Shown: positions 36,019 to 44,923, numbered from the stretch's first letter. The stretch: 64,000 bases of DNA from Bacillus sp. HNG (GCF_003400205.1 NZ_QUQV01000004.1:248001-312000); one strand, 5' to 3'. Numbers and translations: made by a program. Notes: a model not told the origin generated them from the letters alone.

Positions 36019-36041
36019 TCGTTTATAAAGGAGTTATTGCA

Positions 36042-37619
36042 ATGATGAAGCAAGAATCTACAGATGTCGTGGTAATAGGCGGAGGTTTAGGTGGCTGCAT
36101 GGCCTCACTAGCTGTTGCCAAAATGGGCTTAAAGGTCATTATGACGGAAGAAACAGATTGGCTGGGTGGACAACTTACAAGTCAGGCAGTACCTCCTGAT
36201 GAACATAAATGGATTGAAAGATATGGTCGTACCGATACGTATCGGGAATTTAGAGATCGCGTACGCCAATATTACCGTGACAATTATCCGCTCACAAAGG
36301 AAGCAAAGGAAAATGACATTTTGAACCCAGGTAATGGCTGGGTGAGCCGATTGGCACATGAACCAAAGGTGGCGTTAAAAGTCATTGAGGATATGCTCGC
36401 CCCATATATAAACAGCGGAAAAATAAAGGTCTTATACAACTATAAGCCTTTGGAGGCGAAGACAGAAGAAGATGTTGTAAAATCCGTCACGGTGACACAC
36501 ATCTCTGAGCCTCGAAAAATTGAGTTGGTCGGTCGATACTTTTTAGATGCTACCGAATGTGGCGATGTTTTACCAATCGCAGGTGTCGAATTTGTTTCAG
36601 GTGCCGAATCTAGAGAACAAACTGGGGAACCTCACGCTTTAGAAGAAGCAAATCCACTTGATATGCAATCCTTTACCTATGTGTTTGCAGTGGATTATGT
36701 GGAGGGTGGAAATTTTGTAATCGATAAGCCAGAACAATATGAGTTTTGGCGTGAATATATGCCAAGCTTCTCGCATTTACCACTTTTCAGTTGGTATGCA
36801 ACAGATGCTGATGATACATCAAAGTTAAAGCAATTTACCCTATTCCCTAATGATCAAGGGATCCCTTCCTTATTTACCTATCGAAGAATACTAGATACAG
36901 AGAATTTGGAAGGGAATTTATACGAAGGTGATATTTCCCTCATCAATTGGGCACAAAATGACTATTTTCTTGGACCAATCTATGGAGTGCCAGAAGAAGA
37001 AGTCGAAAAAAACTTATTTAATGCAAAACAACAAAGCTTATCCCTTTTATACTGGCTGCAAACAGAAGCACCAAGACTCGATGGAGGAAAGGGCTTCCCT
37101 GGCTTAAGGCTTCGTAAAGATGTATTGGATACAGAGGATGGGCTTGCAAAATATCCGTACATTCGTGAATCCAGAAGAATTAAAGCGGTTTATACTATTA
37201 CCGAAAAGGATGTAAGTAAAGAAATCAGAGGGGACAAAGGGATATGTGAGTATTTCGATAGTGTCGGAGTTGGAAGCTATCATTTAGATTTGCACCACAC
37301 AACGGTTTCAAACCGAAGCTTCTATATTCCAAACTATCCATATGAAATACCGCTAGGAGCTCTACTACCAGTACGTGTGAAGAATCTGATCCCTGCTTGT
37401 AAAAATATTGGGACCACCCAGATTACAAATGGATGCTACAGACTTCACCCAACGGAATGGAATATTGGAGAATCAGCGGGATATTTAGTAGCTTACTCCC
37501 TATTAAACAATGTGACTCCACATCAGGTAAGGGAAGACCAGAATCACTTAGAGGAATATCAAAATCTATTAACAAATCGTGGCGTTCAGATTCATTGGCC
37601 AGCGGATATTGACCTATAA
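36042..37619 (+). CDS. FAD-dependent oxidoreductase (FAD_oxidored family)
   Basis: A 525-residue flavoprotein. The N-terminal dinucleotide fold reads VVVIGGGLGGCMASLAVAKM (GxGxxG) and ends with an acidic residue in MTEETDWLGGQLTSQ, where Trp-Leu-Gly-Gly-Gln is typical of this family. YFLDATECGDVLPIAGVEF is the second FAD contact, and GCYRLHPTEWNIGESAGYLV the C-terminal FAD site. No cofactor partner is encoded nearby. Homologues occur beside glycan-degrading enzymes; the oxidised substrate is unknown. AAAGGAG precedes the ATG. Confidence 0.87.
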   Translation: MMKQESTDVVVIGGGLGGCMASLAVAKMGLKVIMTEETDWLGGQLTSQAVPPDEHKWIERYGRTDTYREFRDRVRQYYRDNYPLTKEAKENDILNPGNGWVSRLAHEPKVALKVIEDMLAPYINSGKIKVLYNYKPLEAKTEEDVVKSVTVTHISEPRKIELVGRYFLDATECGDVLPIAGVEFVSGAESREQTGEPHALEEANPLDMQSFTYVFAVDYVEGGNFVIDKPEQYEFWREYMPSFSHLPLFSWYATDADDTSKLKQFTLFPNDQGIPSLFTYRRILDTENLEGNLYEGDISLINWAQNDYFLGPIYGVPEEEVEKNLFNAKQQSLSLLYWLQTEAPRLDGGKGFPGLRLRKDVLDTEDGLAKYPYIRESRRIKAVYTITEKDVSKEIRGDKGICEYFDSVGVGSYHLDLHHTTVSNRSFYIPNYPYEIPLGALLPVRVKNLIPACKNIGTTQITNGCYRLHPTEWNIGESAGYLVAYSLLNNVTPHQVREDQNHLEEYQNLLTNRGVQIHWPADIDL

Positions 37620-37629
37620 GTACGTGTTC

Positions 37630-37785
37630 AAAAAGGAGGATGAAAAGGACCAAGAAGTTCAAGGCGGTGCAGCTTTGAGTACCGGAGCGTATGCAGTTAA
37701 TACGTGAGGAACGGAAAAGCAAGCCAACGCAGAAATTCGATGTGTCATTTTCACCGGACGTTTTGAACAACCATTATAAGGAGGA
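37630..37785. repeat. Noncoding repeat-like spacer inside operon
   Basis: A 172-bp spacer where neighbours are 10-25 bp apart. It contains GAGTACCGGAGCGTATGCAG, TTAATACGTGAGGAACGG and CATTTTCACCGGACGTTTTG, wording I associate with an intergenic repeat of Bacillus genomes. The minus-strand frame across it is not a convincing gene. AAGGAGGAG at its end is the ribosome site of the next gene. Confidence 0.5.
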
Positions 37786-37791
37786 GCCCAA

Positions 37792-38967
37792 ATGGAACAA
37801 CCAAACATACTATGGGTGGATTTTTTAGCAAATGCTACTCGTTTATTAGAGCCAGAAAAAATGAAAGAGCTTATTCAACACGCCCTAAAATGTAAAATTA
37901 CCCATTTAGTCGTGGATGCAAAAATTCCATATGGATTTACTACCTATCCAAGTGAATTTGCATACCATGTGAGTGAATTGAAGGATGAACAGTACCATAC
38001 TTGGAAGGGTCGAGATTTTCTTCAGGAAATGATTCATCATGCCAAAGGATCAGGCTTGAAGGTTATTGCGAATGTCGATGTATTTGCAGAAGGAAATGGA
38101 ATCGATAAAGAAGGAATGGTATATGACAAGCCAGAGTGGCAGGTCGTTCATTATAACGAGGCACTTTCGAATATGCCGACAGCTGCGGAAAATCACAATG
38201 ACCCAACGGTTTTTGTGAATCCGATTCATCCAGAGGTTGAAGCCTATGAACTAAATATTATTCAAGAAATTGTCCGTAACTATGAAATAGATGGTGTTGT
38301 TTTAGATAGATGTCGTTACCCGAATATTTATGGAGATTTTAGTAGCTTAAGTCGCTCAAAATTTGAAGCTTATATCGGTGCAGAGGTTAAACATTGGCCA
38401 GAAGATATTATGACGCTTGAGGACAAGAAACCTGCTTTTGGCCCCCATTTTCCGAAATGGGCAGAGTTCAGAGCTAAAAACATTAAAAACTTTGTAAAGA
38501 AAGCAAAAAATGTGGTTAAAACACAGAATTCAGATCTCATTTTTACGATATATGTGGGTTCATGGTATCCATTGTATTATAACGAAGGCGTTAACTGGGG
38601 AAGTGAAACCTATCAGCCAACATTGGATTGGACTGCTGAGACGTACCACACATCTGGATATGCAGAGGAATTTGATTTTATCATGACAGGCTGCTATTAC
38701 CCAGAGGTTACGATTGAGGAAGCGTTAATGAATGAAAGACCTGCAACTTGGTACAGTGTGGAAGGTGCAATTGAAATGAGTAAGGAAGCGATTAATGGGC
38801 GAATTCCTGTGATTGCAAGCCTATTCTTAAAAGATTATGACAACAACGTAGAACAATTTAAGAAAGCCGTCCAGCTTTGTAAGGGGAAATCGGATGGAGT
38901 TATGCTGTTTGACACAGTGTATTTAGAGGATTATCAGTGGTGGAATGAGCTAGAGGAGACCATTTAA
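37792..38967 (+). CDS. GHL10-type glycoside hydrolase-like protein
   Basis: A 391-residue cytoplasmic (beta/alpha)8 protein of the GHL10/DUF187 group. Strand ends typical of the family are visible: THLVVDAKIPYGFTTYPSEF, LKVIANVDVFAEGNG, FVNPIHPEVEAYELNIIQEI, IDGVVLDRCRYPNIYGDFSS (the Asp in VVLDRCRY is a likely catalytic residue) and FDFIMTGCYYPEVTIEEAL. There is no signal peptide, unlike YngK-type members, so it works on an imported fragment. AAGGAGGAGC precedes the ATG. It presumably cleaves a glycoside in the aminosugar route; specificity is unknown. Confidence 0.82.
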   Translation: MEQPNILWVDFLANATRLLEPEKMKELIQHALKCKITHLVVDAKIPYGFTTYPSEFAYHVSELKDEQYHTWKGRDFLQEMIHHAKGSGLKVIANVDVFAEGNGIDKEGMVYDKPEWQVVHYNEALSNMPTAAENHNDPTVFVNPIHPEVEAYELNIIQEIVRNYEIDGVVLDRCRYPNIYGDFSSLSRSKFEAYIGAEVKHWPEDIMTLEDKKPAFGPHFPKWAEFRAKNIKNFVKKAKNVVKTQNSDLIFTIYVGSWYPLYYNEGVNWGSETYQPTLDWTAETYHTSGYAEEFDFIMTGCYYPEVTIEEALMNERPATWYSVEGAIEMSKEAINGRIPVIASLFLKDYDNNVEQFKKAVQLCKGKSDGVMLFDTVYLEDYQWWNELEETI

Positions 38968-39190
38968 CTTTATCCAGTTTGGGTATAACCCCCCTAACTG
39001 AATATAGTTAGAGCCTCCGGCGGATGCCACAGATTTTAAAAGGAAACTTTTCGAGCAAAGGATCAAAGACTAAGATCGCCACGTCCTGTGGCAACGTCTT
39101 TGTGACCCACATCGTGTGGGCCTAAAAAATCTGGGCTCAAATACGCCAAGGCGCATTTGATTTATCAATCTTAGATTGCAACTGGAGTGT
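38968..39190. repeat. Structured repeat-like spacer before nanE
   Basis: A 223-bp noncoding segment with several hairpins: GCCAC-GTCCT-GTGGC near 39078, CCCAC-ATCG-TGTGGG near 39107, and CCACAGATTTT / AAAATCTGGG enclosing them. The GCCACGTCCTGTGGCAACG wording recurs, to my memory, between genes of other Bacillus genomes. It interrupts an otherwise tight operon and might process or attenuate the transcript. Confidence 0.5.
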
Positions 39191-39913
39191 ATGAAAATGG
39201 AGAAGAAACAAGCGTTTTTTGACAAAATATATAGAAAGTTAGTTGTGTCTTGTCAAGCCTTGCCTGATGAGCCTCTTCATAGCTCCTATATCATGAGTAA
39301 AATGGCGGTAGCTGCAACCGAAGCAGGTGCAAGTGGTATACGGGCTAACAGTGTAGAAGACATCCATGAAATTAAAAAGGTAACCAACCTGCCAATAATC
39401 GGTATCATTAAACAGGACTATGACAATTCCGATGTGTTTATCACCCCAACCACGAAGGAAATTGACCTTCTTGTGGCTGAAGGTGTAGATATGATTGCGT
39501 TGGATGCAACAAGCAGGGTGCGGCCAGATGGTCATACGATCTCAGAGATTTTTCCAGAAATCAGACGTAAATATCCCAATCAACTGTTTATGGCGGATTG
39601 CTCGACCTTAGAAGAGGGCATTCAAGCGGAAAAATTGGGATTTGATGCTGTTGGAACAACATTATCGGGATACACAGAATATACGAAGAATGTACACTTA
39701 CCCAATATTGAGTTGATCAAACAATTTGTCGAGCATTTGAGTGTACCAGTCATTGCAGAAGGTGGAATTTCGTCACCTGAAGAATTGAAGGAAGTCTTTG
39801 CAACAGGTGTTCACTCAGCGGTCGTAGGGTCTGCAATCACACGTCCACAAGAAATTACAAAAAGATTCTTACAAGCAATAAGCGACATGGGGACAGGTTC
39901 CTTGTCCCTTTAA
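39191..39913 (+). CDS. nanE: N-acetylmannosamine-6-phosphate 2-epimerase NanE
   Basis: A 240-residue TIM-barrel enzyme that converts ManNAc-6-P to GlcNAc-6-P. Family segments are clear: LVVSCQALPDEPLHSSYIMS, GASGIRANSVEDI, PIIGIIKQDY, MIALDATSRVRPDG (with the catalytic-loop Arg), FMADCSTLEEG, DAVGTTLSGYT and VIAEGGISSPEEL. ATG 39191 follows GGAG by four to five bases. The last residues (DMGTGSLSL) are encoded by a palindromic repeat that seems to have replaced the original end. It sits directly before the ROK kinase, as in nan gene clusters. Confidence 0.95.
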   Translation: MKMEKKQAFFDKIYRKLVVSCQALPDEPLHSSYIMSKMAVAATEAGASGIRANSVEDIHEIKKVTNLPIIGIIKQDYDNSDVFITPTTKEIDLLVAEGVDMIALDATSRVRPDGHTISEIFPEIRRKYPNQLFMADCSTLEEGIQAEKLGFDAVGTTLSGYTEYTKNVHLPNIELIKQFVEHLSVPVIAEGGISSPEELKEVFATGVHSAVVGSAITRPQEITKRFLQAISDMGTGSLSL

Positions 39914-39940
39914 AAAAGTAGTGGGTCCCCGTGACCCACT
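39887..39940. repeat. GGGACAGG-family repeats, copy 12 (in nanE end)
   Basis: GGGGACAGGTTCCTTGTCCC encodes the last codons and precedes the TAA of nanE; AGTGGGTCCCCGTGACCCAC follows as a second hairpin before the ROK gene. Confidence 0.75.
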
Positions 39941-39967
39941 CTTGACCTATATAGAGGTGAGAAAAAG

Positions 39968-40849
39968 ATGAAAATATTTGCTGCGGATATTGGTGGGACA
40001 TCGATTAAAATTGGTGTAACGAATGAGAATGGTGAGATTCAGATATTTGATGAGGTCGAAACGGAAAGAAAAAAAGGTGGACCTGCTATTATTCGAAAAT
40101 TAGAGGATATCATCGCTAAGTACCCAGATATTGACGCAATCAGTATTAGTACAGCTGGTCAAGTGAATAGTGAGGAAGGCTATATTATCTATGCAAATGA
40201 CAATCTACCAAACTATACCGGTACCAGAATTAAAAATCTCCTAGAATCAAAGTTTCATGTACCTGTAAAGGTAGAAAATGATGTAAATGCAGCAGCTCTT
40301 GGCGAAAAGTATTTTGGGGTTGGTAAGGAATATCACGATTTTCTCTTTTTAACCTTCGGGACTGGTATTGGTGGCGCCATCGTAATTGAATCAAAGCTGC
40401 ATCGAGGTTTTACTGGTAGTGCAGGAGAATTCGGGCATATGAATCTTTACCCGAACGGTATCCCTTGTGGTTGTGGAAAACGAGGATGCTATGAACAATA
40501 TGGCTCTACAACAGCCCTCATTAGGGAAGCGAAAAAGGTAAATCCTGATTGTACAAACGGAAGACAGTTGTTTGAAATGATTCAACTTGGTGATGAACGG
40601 TTATATGAAGTACTTGATAATTGGACAAATGAAATCGCTCTTGGTCTTGCCAGTTTAATTCATATCTTTAACCCTCCTTGTATCATTTTAGGTGGAGGGA
40701 TTATGGAACAGGAATTGTCTATTAAACTTGTTTCTGAAAAGGTTCAGCAACACATTATGGATAGTTATTCAGGTGTGAAGATTTTGAGATCCAAGTTTGG
40801 CAACAAAGCTGGACTATATGGGGCAATTTCGTTGCACAAATTTAGCTAA
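39968..40849 (+). CDS. ROK-family sugar kinase
   Basis: A 293-residue kinase of the ROK family. ATP-binding DIGGTSIKIG (residues 5-14), VENDVNAAALGEKYFG, TFGTGIGGAIV, the sugar-contact EFGHM and the zinc motif CGCGKRGCYEQYGS (near 166-179) are all intact. No N-terminal DNA-binding domain is present, so it is an enzyme rather than a NagC-type repressor. Next to nanE it is most likely an N-acetylmannosamine (or GlcNAc) kinase; glucose or fructose cannot be excluded. AGAGGTGAG precedes the ATG. Confidence 0.88.
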   Translation: MKIFAADIGGTSIKIGVTNENGEIQIFDEVETERKKGGPAIIRKLEDIIAKYPDIDAISISTAGQVNSEEGYIIYANDNLPNYTGTRIKNLLESKFHVPVKVENDVNAAALGEKYFGVGKEYHDFLFLTFGTGIGGAIVIESKLHRGFTGSAGEFGHMNLYPNGIPCGCGKRGCYEQYGSTTALIREAKKVNPDCTNGRQLFEMIQLGDERLYEVLDNWTNEIALGLASLIHIFNPPCIILGGGIMEQELSIKLVSEKVQQHIMDSYSGVKILRSKFGNKAGLYGAISLHKFS

Positions 40850-40864
40850 AAGGGGCTAAATATA

Positions 40865-41575
40865 ATGAAAAAAAATAATCGTGAATTTTATAGTTCCCAC
40901 TTAAATAAAACAATAGATTACATGGTTTTAACGGTAAGCGAAAACATTGAAGATGCGTATATCTTATATGTCCAGGATGGCAGGGACTATTTAGAGTTGG
41001 GGGGACTGGAGAAAGCTGTTCAAAATTTAGTACGTACAAATCCGGAGCTGGCCAATCGCCTCGTGTTCGTCCTAATCCACCCTGGAGATTCACACGAAAG
41101 ATGGGATTCATTTAGTAGAAATGGATCTTCCTTTAGACATTTTATTCGTTTTATGAATGATGAATTTATCCCGGAGTTTGAAAGAAACCAAGGGGCTACC
41201 ATCTCTAGAAGAGGTCTTCTAGGGGACTCCTTAGCGGGAAATATTAGCCTAAATATCGCATTAGAAAAGCCGGAAATGTGGACGCACTTATTGCTTCAGT
41301 CTCCGGCTATTTCTGATGGAGATATTGGACAGCTAGAGGATTTGGAATTACCTGCGTGGAACGTGTATCAGACCGTGGGGATTTATGAAGATGAATTTGT
41401 ATCCTCAATATCTAATGAAAAACTATTTATTTTGACTAGGAATCGTCAATTATATAGAAGCTTTTTATCGAAAAAAGTAAAAGTAAAATATATCGAGTCT
41501 GAAGATGAACATCTATGGAAGGTTTGGGAAAGGGACCTACCTAACCTATTGGAGTTTTTTGTGAAGGAGGTTTGA
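40865..41575 (+). CDS. Alpha/beta-hydrolase esterase (esterase D/Fes type)
   Basis: A 236-residue cytoplasmic esterase. The nucleophile elbow is GDSLAG (Ser at about residue 121), an Asp/Glu follows in GIYEDEF, and the catalytic His lies in SEDEHLWKVW (about residue 216). AYILYVQDGRDYLELGGLEK and FVLIHPGDSHERW match the putative-esterase family that includes enterochelin and carbohydrate esterases. Between the ROK kinase and the GH20 gene it may deacylate a glycan fragment, for example an O-acetyl sugar (inference). Confidence 0.82.
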   Translation: MKKNNREFYSSHLNKTIDYMVLTVSENIEDAYILYVQDGRDYLELGGLEKAVQNLVRTNPELANRLVFVLIHPGDSHERWDSFSRNGSSFRHFIRFMNDEFIPEFERNQGATISRRGLLGDSLAGNISLNIALEKPEMWTHLLLQSPAISDGDIGQLEDLELPAWNVYQTVGIYEDEFVSSISNEKLFILTRNRQLYRSFLSKKVKVKYIESEDEHLWKVWERDLPNLLEFFVKEV

Positions 41576-41576
41576 C

Positions 41577-43445
41577 ATGAAGATCCATTTTACAGGTGAA
41601 TTATCCGAAGTTTTAGAGGGGATTTCAATTCTCCGTGAAGATTTAAATATAGAAATTGCAGAGAATGGATACACAGTTGAGGTAATAAATCGTCAAGGAC
41701 CTTTAGTTGTGACGAACAAACAGATCATCTATGATAAAAAGTTCCATTTTTTCAGGGGTTTAGGACTGTGGCTGCAACACATGGGAATAAACAAAGAATT
41801 CCATCTAACAGAAGTACCTCAATTTGAAACAAGTGGTGCGATGATTGATGTTTCGAGAAACGCAGTGCTGACTGTTGATGGAATAAAAATGCTTTTACGT
41901 AAAATGGCTGTAATGGGCTTAAACATGGTCATGGTCTATACAGAGGATACGTATGAGGTTCCGGAGGTTCCTTATTTCGGATATATGCGTGGAAGATACA
42001 CAGAGGAAGAAATAAGGGAATTTGATGAGTATGCCCATCAATTAGGGATCGAGATGATACCGTGCATTCAAACATTGGCTCATTTAAAAGAGGCGTTGAA
42101 ATGGGGATATGCAAACGAGGTTAAAGATACCGATGATATTTTGCTAGTTGGTGAACCGAAAACATATGAACTCTTAAAGAAATTAATTGAGACTGCTTCG
42201 AGGCCATATCGAACAAAAAGAATTCATATTGGCATGGATGAGGCCTTGCAGCTAGGACGCGGTAAGTACATGGAGAAAAATGGGTATAATAATCGATTCG
42301 ACATTATGAATCAGCATCTTCAGGAAGTCGTAAAAATTACCGAGGAATTCGGCTTGCACCCAATGATTTGGAGTGATATGTATTTCCGTTTGGCTTCTCG
42401 GGAGGGCAATTATTACGATTTTGATGAGTCATTGTTGGAACAAGTGAAACAGTCAATTCCGAATGTACAAATGGTCTACTGGGACTACTATCATGCAGAT
42501 GAAGCATTTTACGAGGGAATGCTAGAGACCCATAAAAAGCTCGATCCAGATCCTCTTTTTGCAGGAGGATTATGGACCTGGAACGGAATTTCACCGAACT
42601 ACGCCAGAGCATTTAGGAATACGGAAGCGGCTTTAAACGCCTGTAAAAAAATAGGAATTAAAGAAGTCTTTGCAACCATGTGGGGAGATAATGGAGCGGA
42701 AACCCCGATTCAAACTGCGCTTCCTGGATTACAATTGTTTGCGGAACATACGTATCATCAAGAAGTGAGAAGAGAGCATTTGGAAGAGCGATTCTACCAC
42801 TGCACAGGTTATCAGCTAAATGATTTCCTTTTATTGAATCAATTTGATGAAATACCAGGGGTTATGGAGGATAACTTATATTCTTCGAACCCATCTAAAT
42901 TTTTGCTTTGGCAGGATGTATTATTGGGATTGTTTGATGAAAATATAAAGGGATTTCCGATTGCAGATCATTACAGGGGTTTAGTGGATCAGATACGGGT
43001 AGCGAAGGAACGGAATCAAAGCATGGAGAAATTATTTCGTTTTTATGAGCAATTAGCAAGAGTCTTATGCATGAAGGCGGAAATTGGTATTGATTTAAAG
43101 TCAGCCTATGACAAAAGAGATAAAGCGAAAATTAAGGTCTGTCTTGAAAATCTAGAAATTCTAAAAGTAGGTATTGATAGATTAAGAAAGGCACATCGAG
43201 ATGTATGGTTTTCCGTGAATAAACCTTTCGGATGGGAAGTTTTAGATATTCGATATGGCGGTATACTGACACGAATGGAAACAGCAGAGTATCGCTTGGA
43301 GCAATGGTTGAATGGAGAGATTTCAAAACTAGAAGAACTAGAAGAAGTACGCCTTCGATATGATGGCCCAGAACAATTCCCCGAAAACGTAACATTGGGA
43401 AGAGGCGAAACCTATAATCGGATTGTAACGGCTAGTAGTTTATAG
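41577..43445 (+). CDS. GH20-type beta-N-acetylhexosaminidase, intracellular
   Basis: A 622-residue enzyme of the GH20 group. The N-terminal alpha/beta domain leads into a TIM barrel; SGAMIDVSRNAVLTVDGIKM, MVMVYTEDTYEVPEVPYFGY and the catalytic Asp-Glu in RIHIGMDEA (about residues 221-222) are visible. LHPMIWSDMYF, QMVYWDYYH and GGLWTWNGISPNYARAF complete the pocket. The C-terminal 180 residues are helical. There is no signal peptide, so it acts on imported disaccharides or oligosaccharides to release GlcNAc or GalNAc. The ATG follows GAAGGAGG and lies one base after the esterase stop, so translation is coupled. Confidence 0.88.
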   Translation: MKIHFTGELSEVLEGISILREDLNIEIAENGYTVEVINRQGPLVVTNKQIIYDKKFHFFRGLGLWLQHMGINKEFHLTEVPQFETSGAMIDVSRNAVLTVDGIKMLLRKMAVMGLNMVMVYTEDTYEVPEVPYFGYMRGRYTEEEIREFDEYAHQLGIEMIPCIQTLAHLKEALKWGYANEVKDTDDILLVGEPKTYELLKKLIETASRPYRTKRIHIGMDEALQLGRGKYMEKNGYNNRFDIMNQHLQEVVKITEEFGLHPMIWSDMYFRLASREGNYYDFDESLLEQVKQSIPNVQMVYWDYYHADEAFYEGMLETHKKLDPDPLFAGGLWTWNGISPNYARAFRNTEAALNACKKIGIKEVFATMWGDNGAETPIQTALPGLQLFAEHTYHQEVRREHLEERFYHCTGYQLNDFLLLNQFDEIPGVMEDNLYSSNPSKFLLWQDVLLGLFDENIKGFPIADHYRGLVDQIRVAKERNQSMEKLFRFYEQLARVLCMKAEIGIDLKSAYDKRDKAKIKVCLENLEILKVGIDRLRKAHRDVWFSVNKPFGWEVLDIRYGGILTRMETAEYRLEQWLNGEISKLEELEEVRLRYDGPEQFPENVTLGRGETYNRIVTASSL

Positions 43446-43462
43446 GAGAGATGGTAGCGAAT

Positions 43463-43511
43463 TGGGACGAGGGATCTGTCCTAATGCGCCACAGCAGGTT
43501 CCCTGTTCCTT
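43463..43511. repeat. GGGACAGG-family repeats, copy 13 (degenerate pair)
   Basis: GGGACGAGGGATCTGTCC and CAGGTTCCCTGTTCC, after the GH20 stop. Both arms have drifted. Confidence 0.5.
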
Positions 43512-43521
43512 AAGATAACTT

Positions 43522-43550
43522 GAAGACTAGCAATTGCTAGTCTTCTTTGT
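43522..43550 (+). terminator. GACTAGCA-type terminator 3
   Basis: GAAGACTAGCAA / TTGCTAGTCTTC without a formal loop (perfect 24-bp palindrome), then TTTGT. It closes the aminosugar cluster. Confidence 0.75.
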
Positions 43551-43569
43551 AATTGACGTGCTGTAAGAA

Positions 43570-43686
43570 GCGCATAAATAAAAAACGAAAGCGCAATTCT
43601 ACAAATTAAAACGCAATTCCACCCCATTAAAACATAAATCCCCAAAATAAAGCGCAAATATCATACGAAAGACGCAAATTATCCAT
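43570..43686. repeat. GCGCAATT tandem array 3
   Basis: Units GAAAGCGCAATTCTAC, TTAAAACGCAATTCCACC, TTAAAACATAAATCCCC, ATAAAGCGCAAATATC and GAAAGACGCAAATTATCC at a spacing of 18-21 bp. As at 28 kb it directly follows a GACTAGCA hairpin. Confidence 0.75.
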
Positions 43687-43702
43687 TATCGTAGTCCGAG
43701 CA

Positions 43703-43733
43703 GGGGACCAGAGGAACCGTCCCTGTGGTTCTT
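43703..43733. repeat. GGAACCGTCCC-family repeat, copy 14
   Basis: GGGGACCAGAGGAACCGTCC then CTGTGGTTC. Between the array and the next gene. Confidence 0.65.
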
Positions 43734-43872
43734 TTGAAATATGTAAAATGCAGGAAAAAATTAATATTAATATCCTACCCTCTGATATATAATATTCTGG
43801 ACAGTATCTATTAATATCGGAATCAAGCAGGATGAAGTGTTGAAACTATCAATATAACGATTGAGGTGCACA

Positions 43873-44454
43873 ATGAAAATCGTCTTTTTCGTTCTCGCAA
43901 TAGCCTTTTCAGTTTTTTTAGTCTTTCTGAAAAAAGAAGAAGAAGTAAGCGGAGATGAAATAAATCCATCCGTTTTCAAGCACTTTCTAAATACCCTTGG
44001 GTTTAGTCTTATGGTCTTCTTTTACGGATGGTTTATTTTTAAGGAAGACCTGTTTCTCTGGTTCACTTTCTATGCGGGCATACTCTTCGTCTTTTTAGTA
44101 GGTTTAGCTGAAAAAAAGAACAAGCTGAGAGTATGGGTAGTCGGTTTTATCCTCATGACATTTCTATTTTGTGGGTTTCGAGTTCCAACCCATTCTCATT
44201 CATTTCAGCAGTGGGTAAGTGAAAACAAACAACTCTATTGCCCGAGTGGCTTTGATTGCGTAAAGGTGTCAACCTATATCGATGAAAAAGAAAACTTGGT
44301 TACAACTTCGGAAATCGTTCCAATAGTTAGTGACTACACAAACTGGTATCTCCTCTTCGCGACCGGTTACTTTTCTTACGAAGATAACAGCGGAAAAGAA
44401 GTGCATTACAAAGGAATCAATATTGCAGGTTGGTGGATTGAAACTTCTGATTAA
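43873..44454 (+). CDS. Membrane protein of unknown function
   Basis: A 193-residue protein with four hydrophobic segments in the first 105 residues (VFFVLAIAFSVFLVFL-like, FSLMVFFYGWFIF, LFLWFTFYAGILFVFLVGL, VWVVGFILMTFLFCGF) and an outside C-terminal domain. That domain has two Cys (LYCPSGFDCVKVSTYID) that could form a disulfide. I recognise no family. The ATG follows GAGGTG by five bases. It has its own terminator. Confidence 0.7.
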   Translation: MKIVFFVLAIAFSVFLVFLKKEEEVSGDEINPSVFKHFLNTLGFSLMVFFYGWFIFKEDLFLWFTFYAGILFVFLVGLAEKKNKLRVWVVGFILMTFLFCGFRVPTHSHSFQQWVSENKQLYCPSGFDCVKVSTYIDEKENLVTTSEIVPIVSDYTNWYLLFATGYFSYEDNSGKEVHYKGINIAGWWIETSD

Positions 44455-44467
44455 AAAAGTTCCCTCA

Positions 44468-44515
44468 TGCCAGTCACCACAGCAAGGTAATTTGGCTGGT
44501 GACTGGCATTTACTA
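44468..44515 (+). terminator. Terminator after membrane protein
   Basis: ATGCCAGTCACCA / TGGTGACTGGCAT, 17-base loop, then TTACTATTT. Perfect 13-bp stem. Confidence 0.8.
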
Positions 44516-44525
44516 TTTCAAAATA

Positions 44526-44554
44526 GGAACCACTAGAACCGTCCCTCTGGTCCC
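44526..44554. repeat. GGAACCGTCCC-family repeat, copy 15
   Basis: GGAACCACTAGAACCGTCCC then TCTGGTCCC. Confidence 0.6.
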
Positions 44555-44840
44555 GACTTGTACCCACAACAATTCATCCCTTTACCCTACTATATTTTCA
44601 ATGTGTTTGACCCTAAAAGAGACTATTTTCCTATACTTAAACCCTCCAATACTCCTAAATCGACAAATTCCTACAAGACCAAATCCCGTTTTTAGCCCAA
44701 TTTAACTATGACTTTTAGTGCTAGTCCCAGAAATAGTAATTTAGTATAGTGTGAATACCCAGAAAATTTTGTAACGTTTTGGTGTCGAAATTTTCGTGAA
44801 GGGGAAATTTTTATCTGTTTTCGTAGAATTATAGATTTTC

Positions 44841-44900
44841 GGACACGGGGACAGGTCCCTCGTCCCACAGACCTGGGACAGTGAACCTGTCCCTCTGTCC
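44841..44900. repeat. GGGACAGG-family palindromes, copy 16 (tandem)
   Basis: Two units in a row: GGACACGGGGACAGGTCCCT then CGTCCC, and CTGGGACAGTGAACCTGTCC then CTCTGTCCC. They lie in the leader of the subtilase gene, ending 10 bases before its ribosome site. From 44555 to 44840 the region is AT-rich with no clear gene. Confidence 0.7.
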
Positions 44901-44923
44901 CAAAGTAAAAAGGGAGGATGAAA

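Noticed and set aside
37423-37770. 115-codon minus-strand frame
   Set aside because: It overlaps the end of the FAD oxidoreductase and a noncoding spacer inside a plus-strand operon and has no family features.
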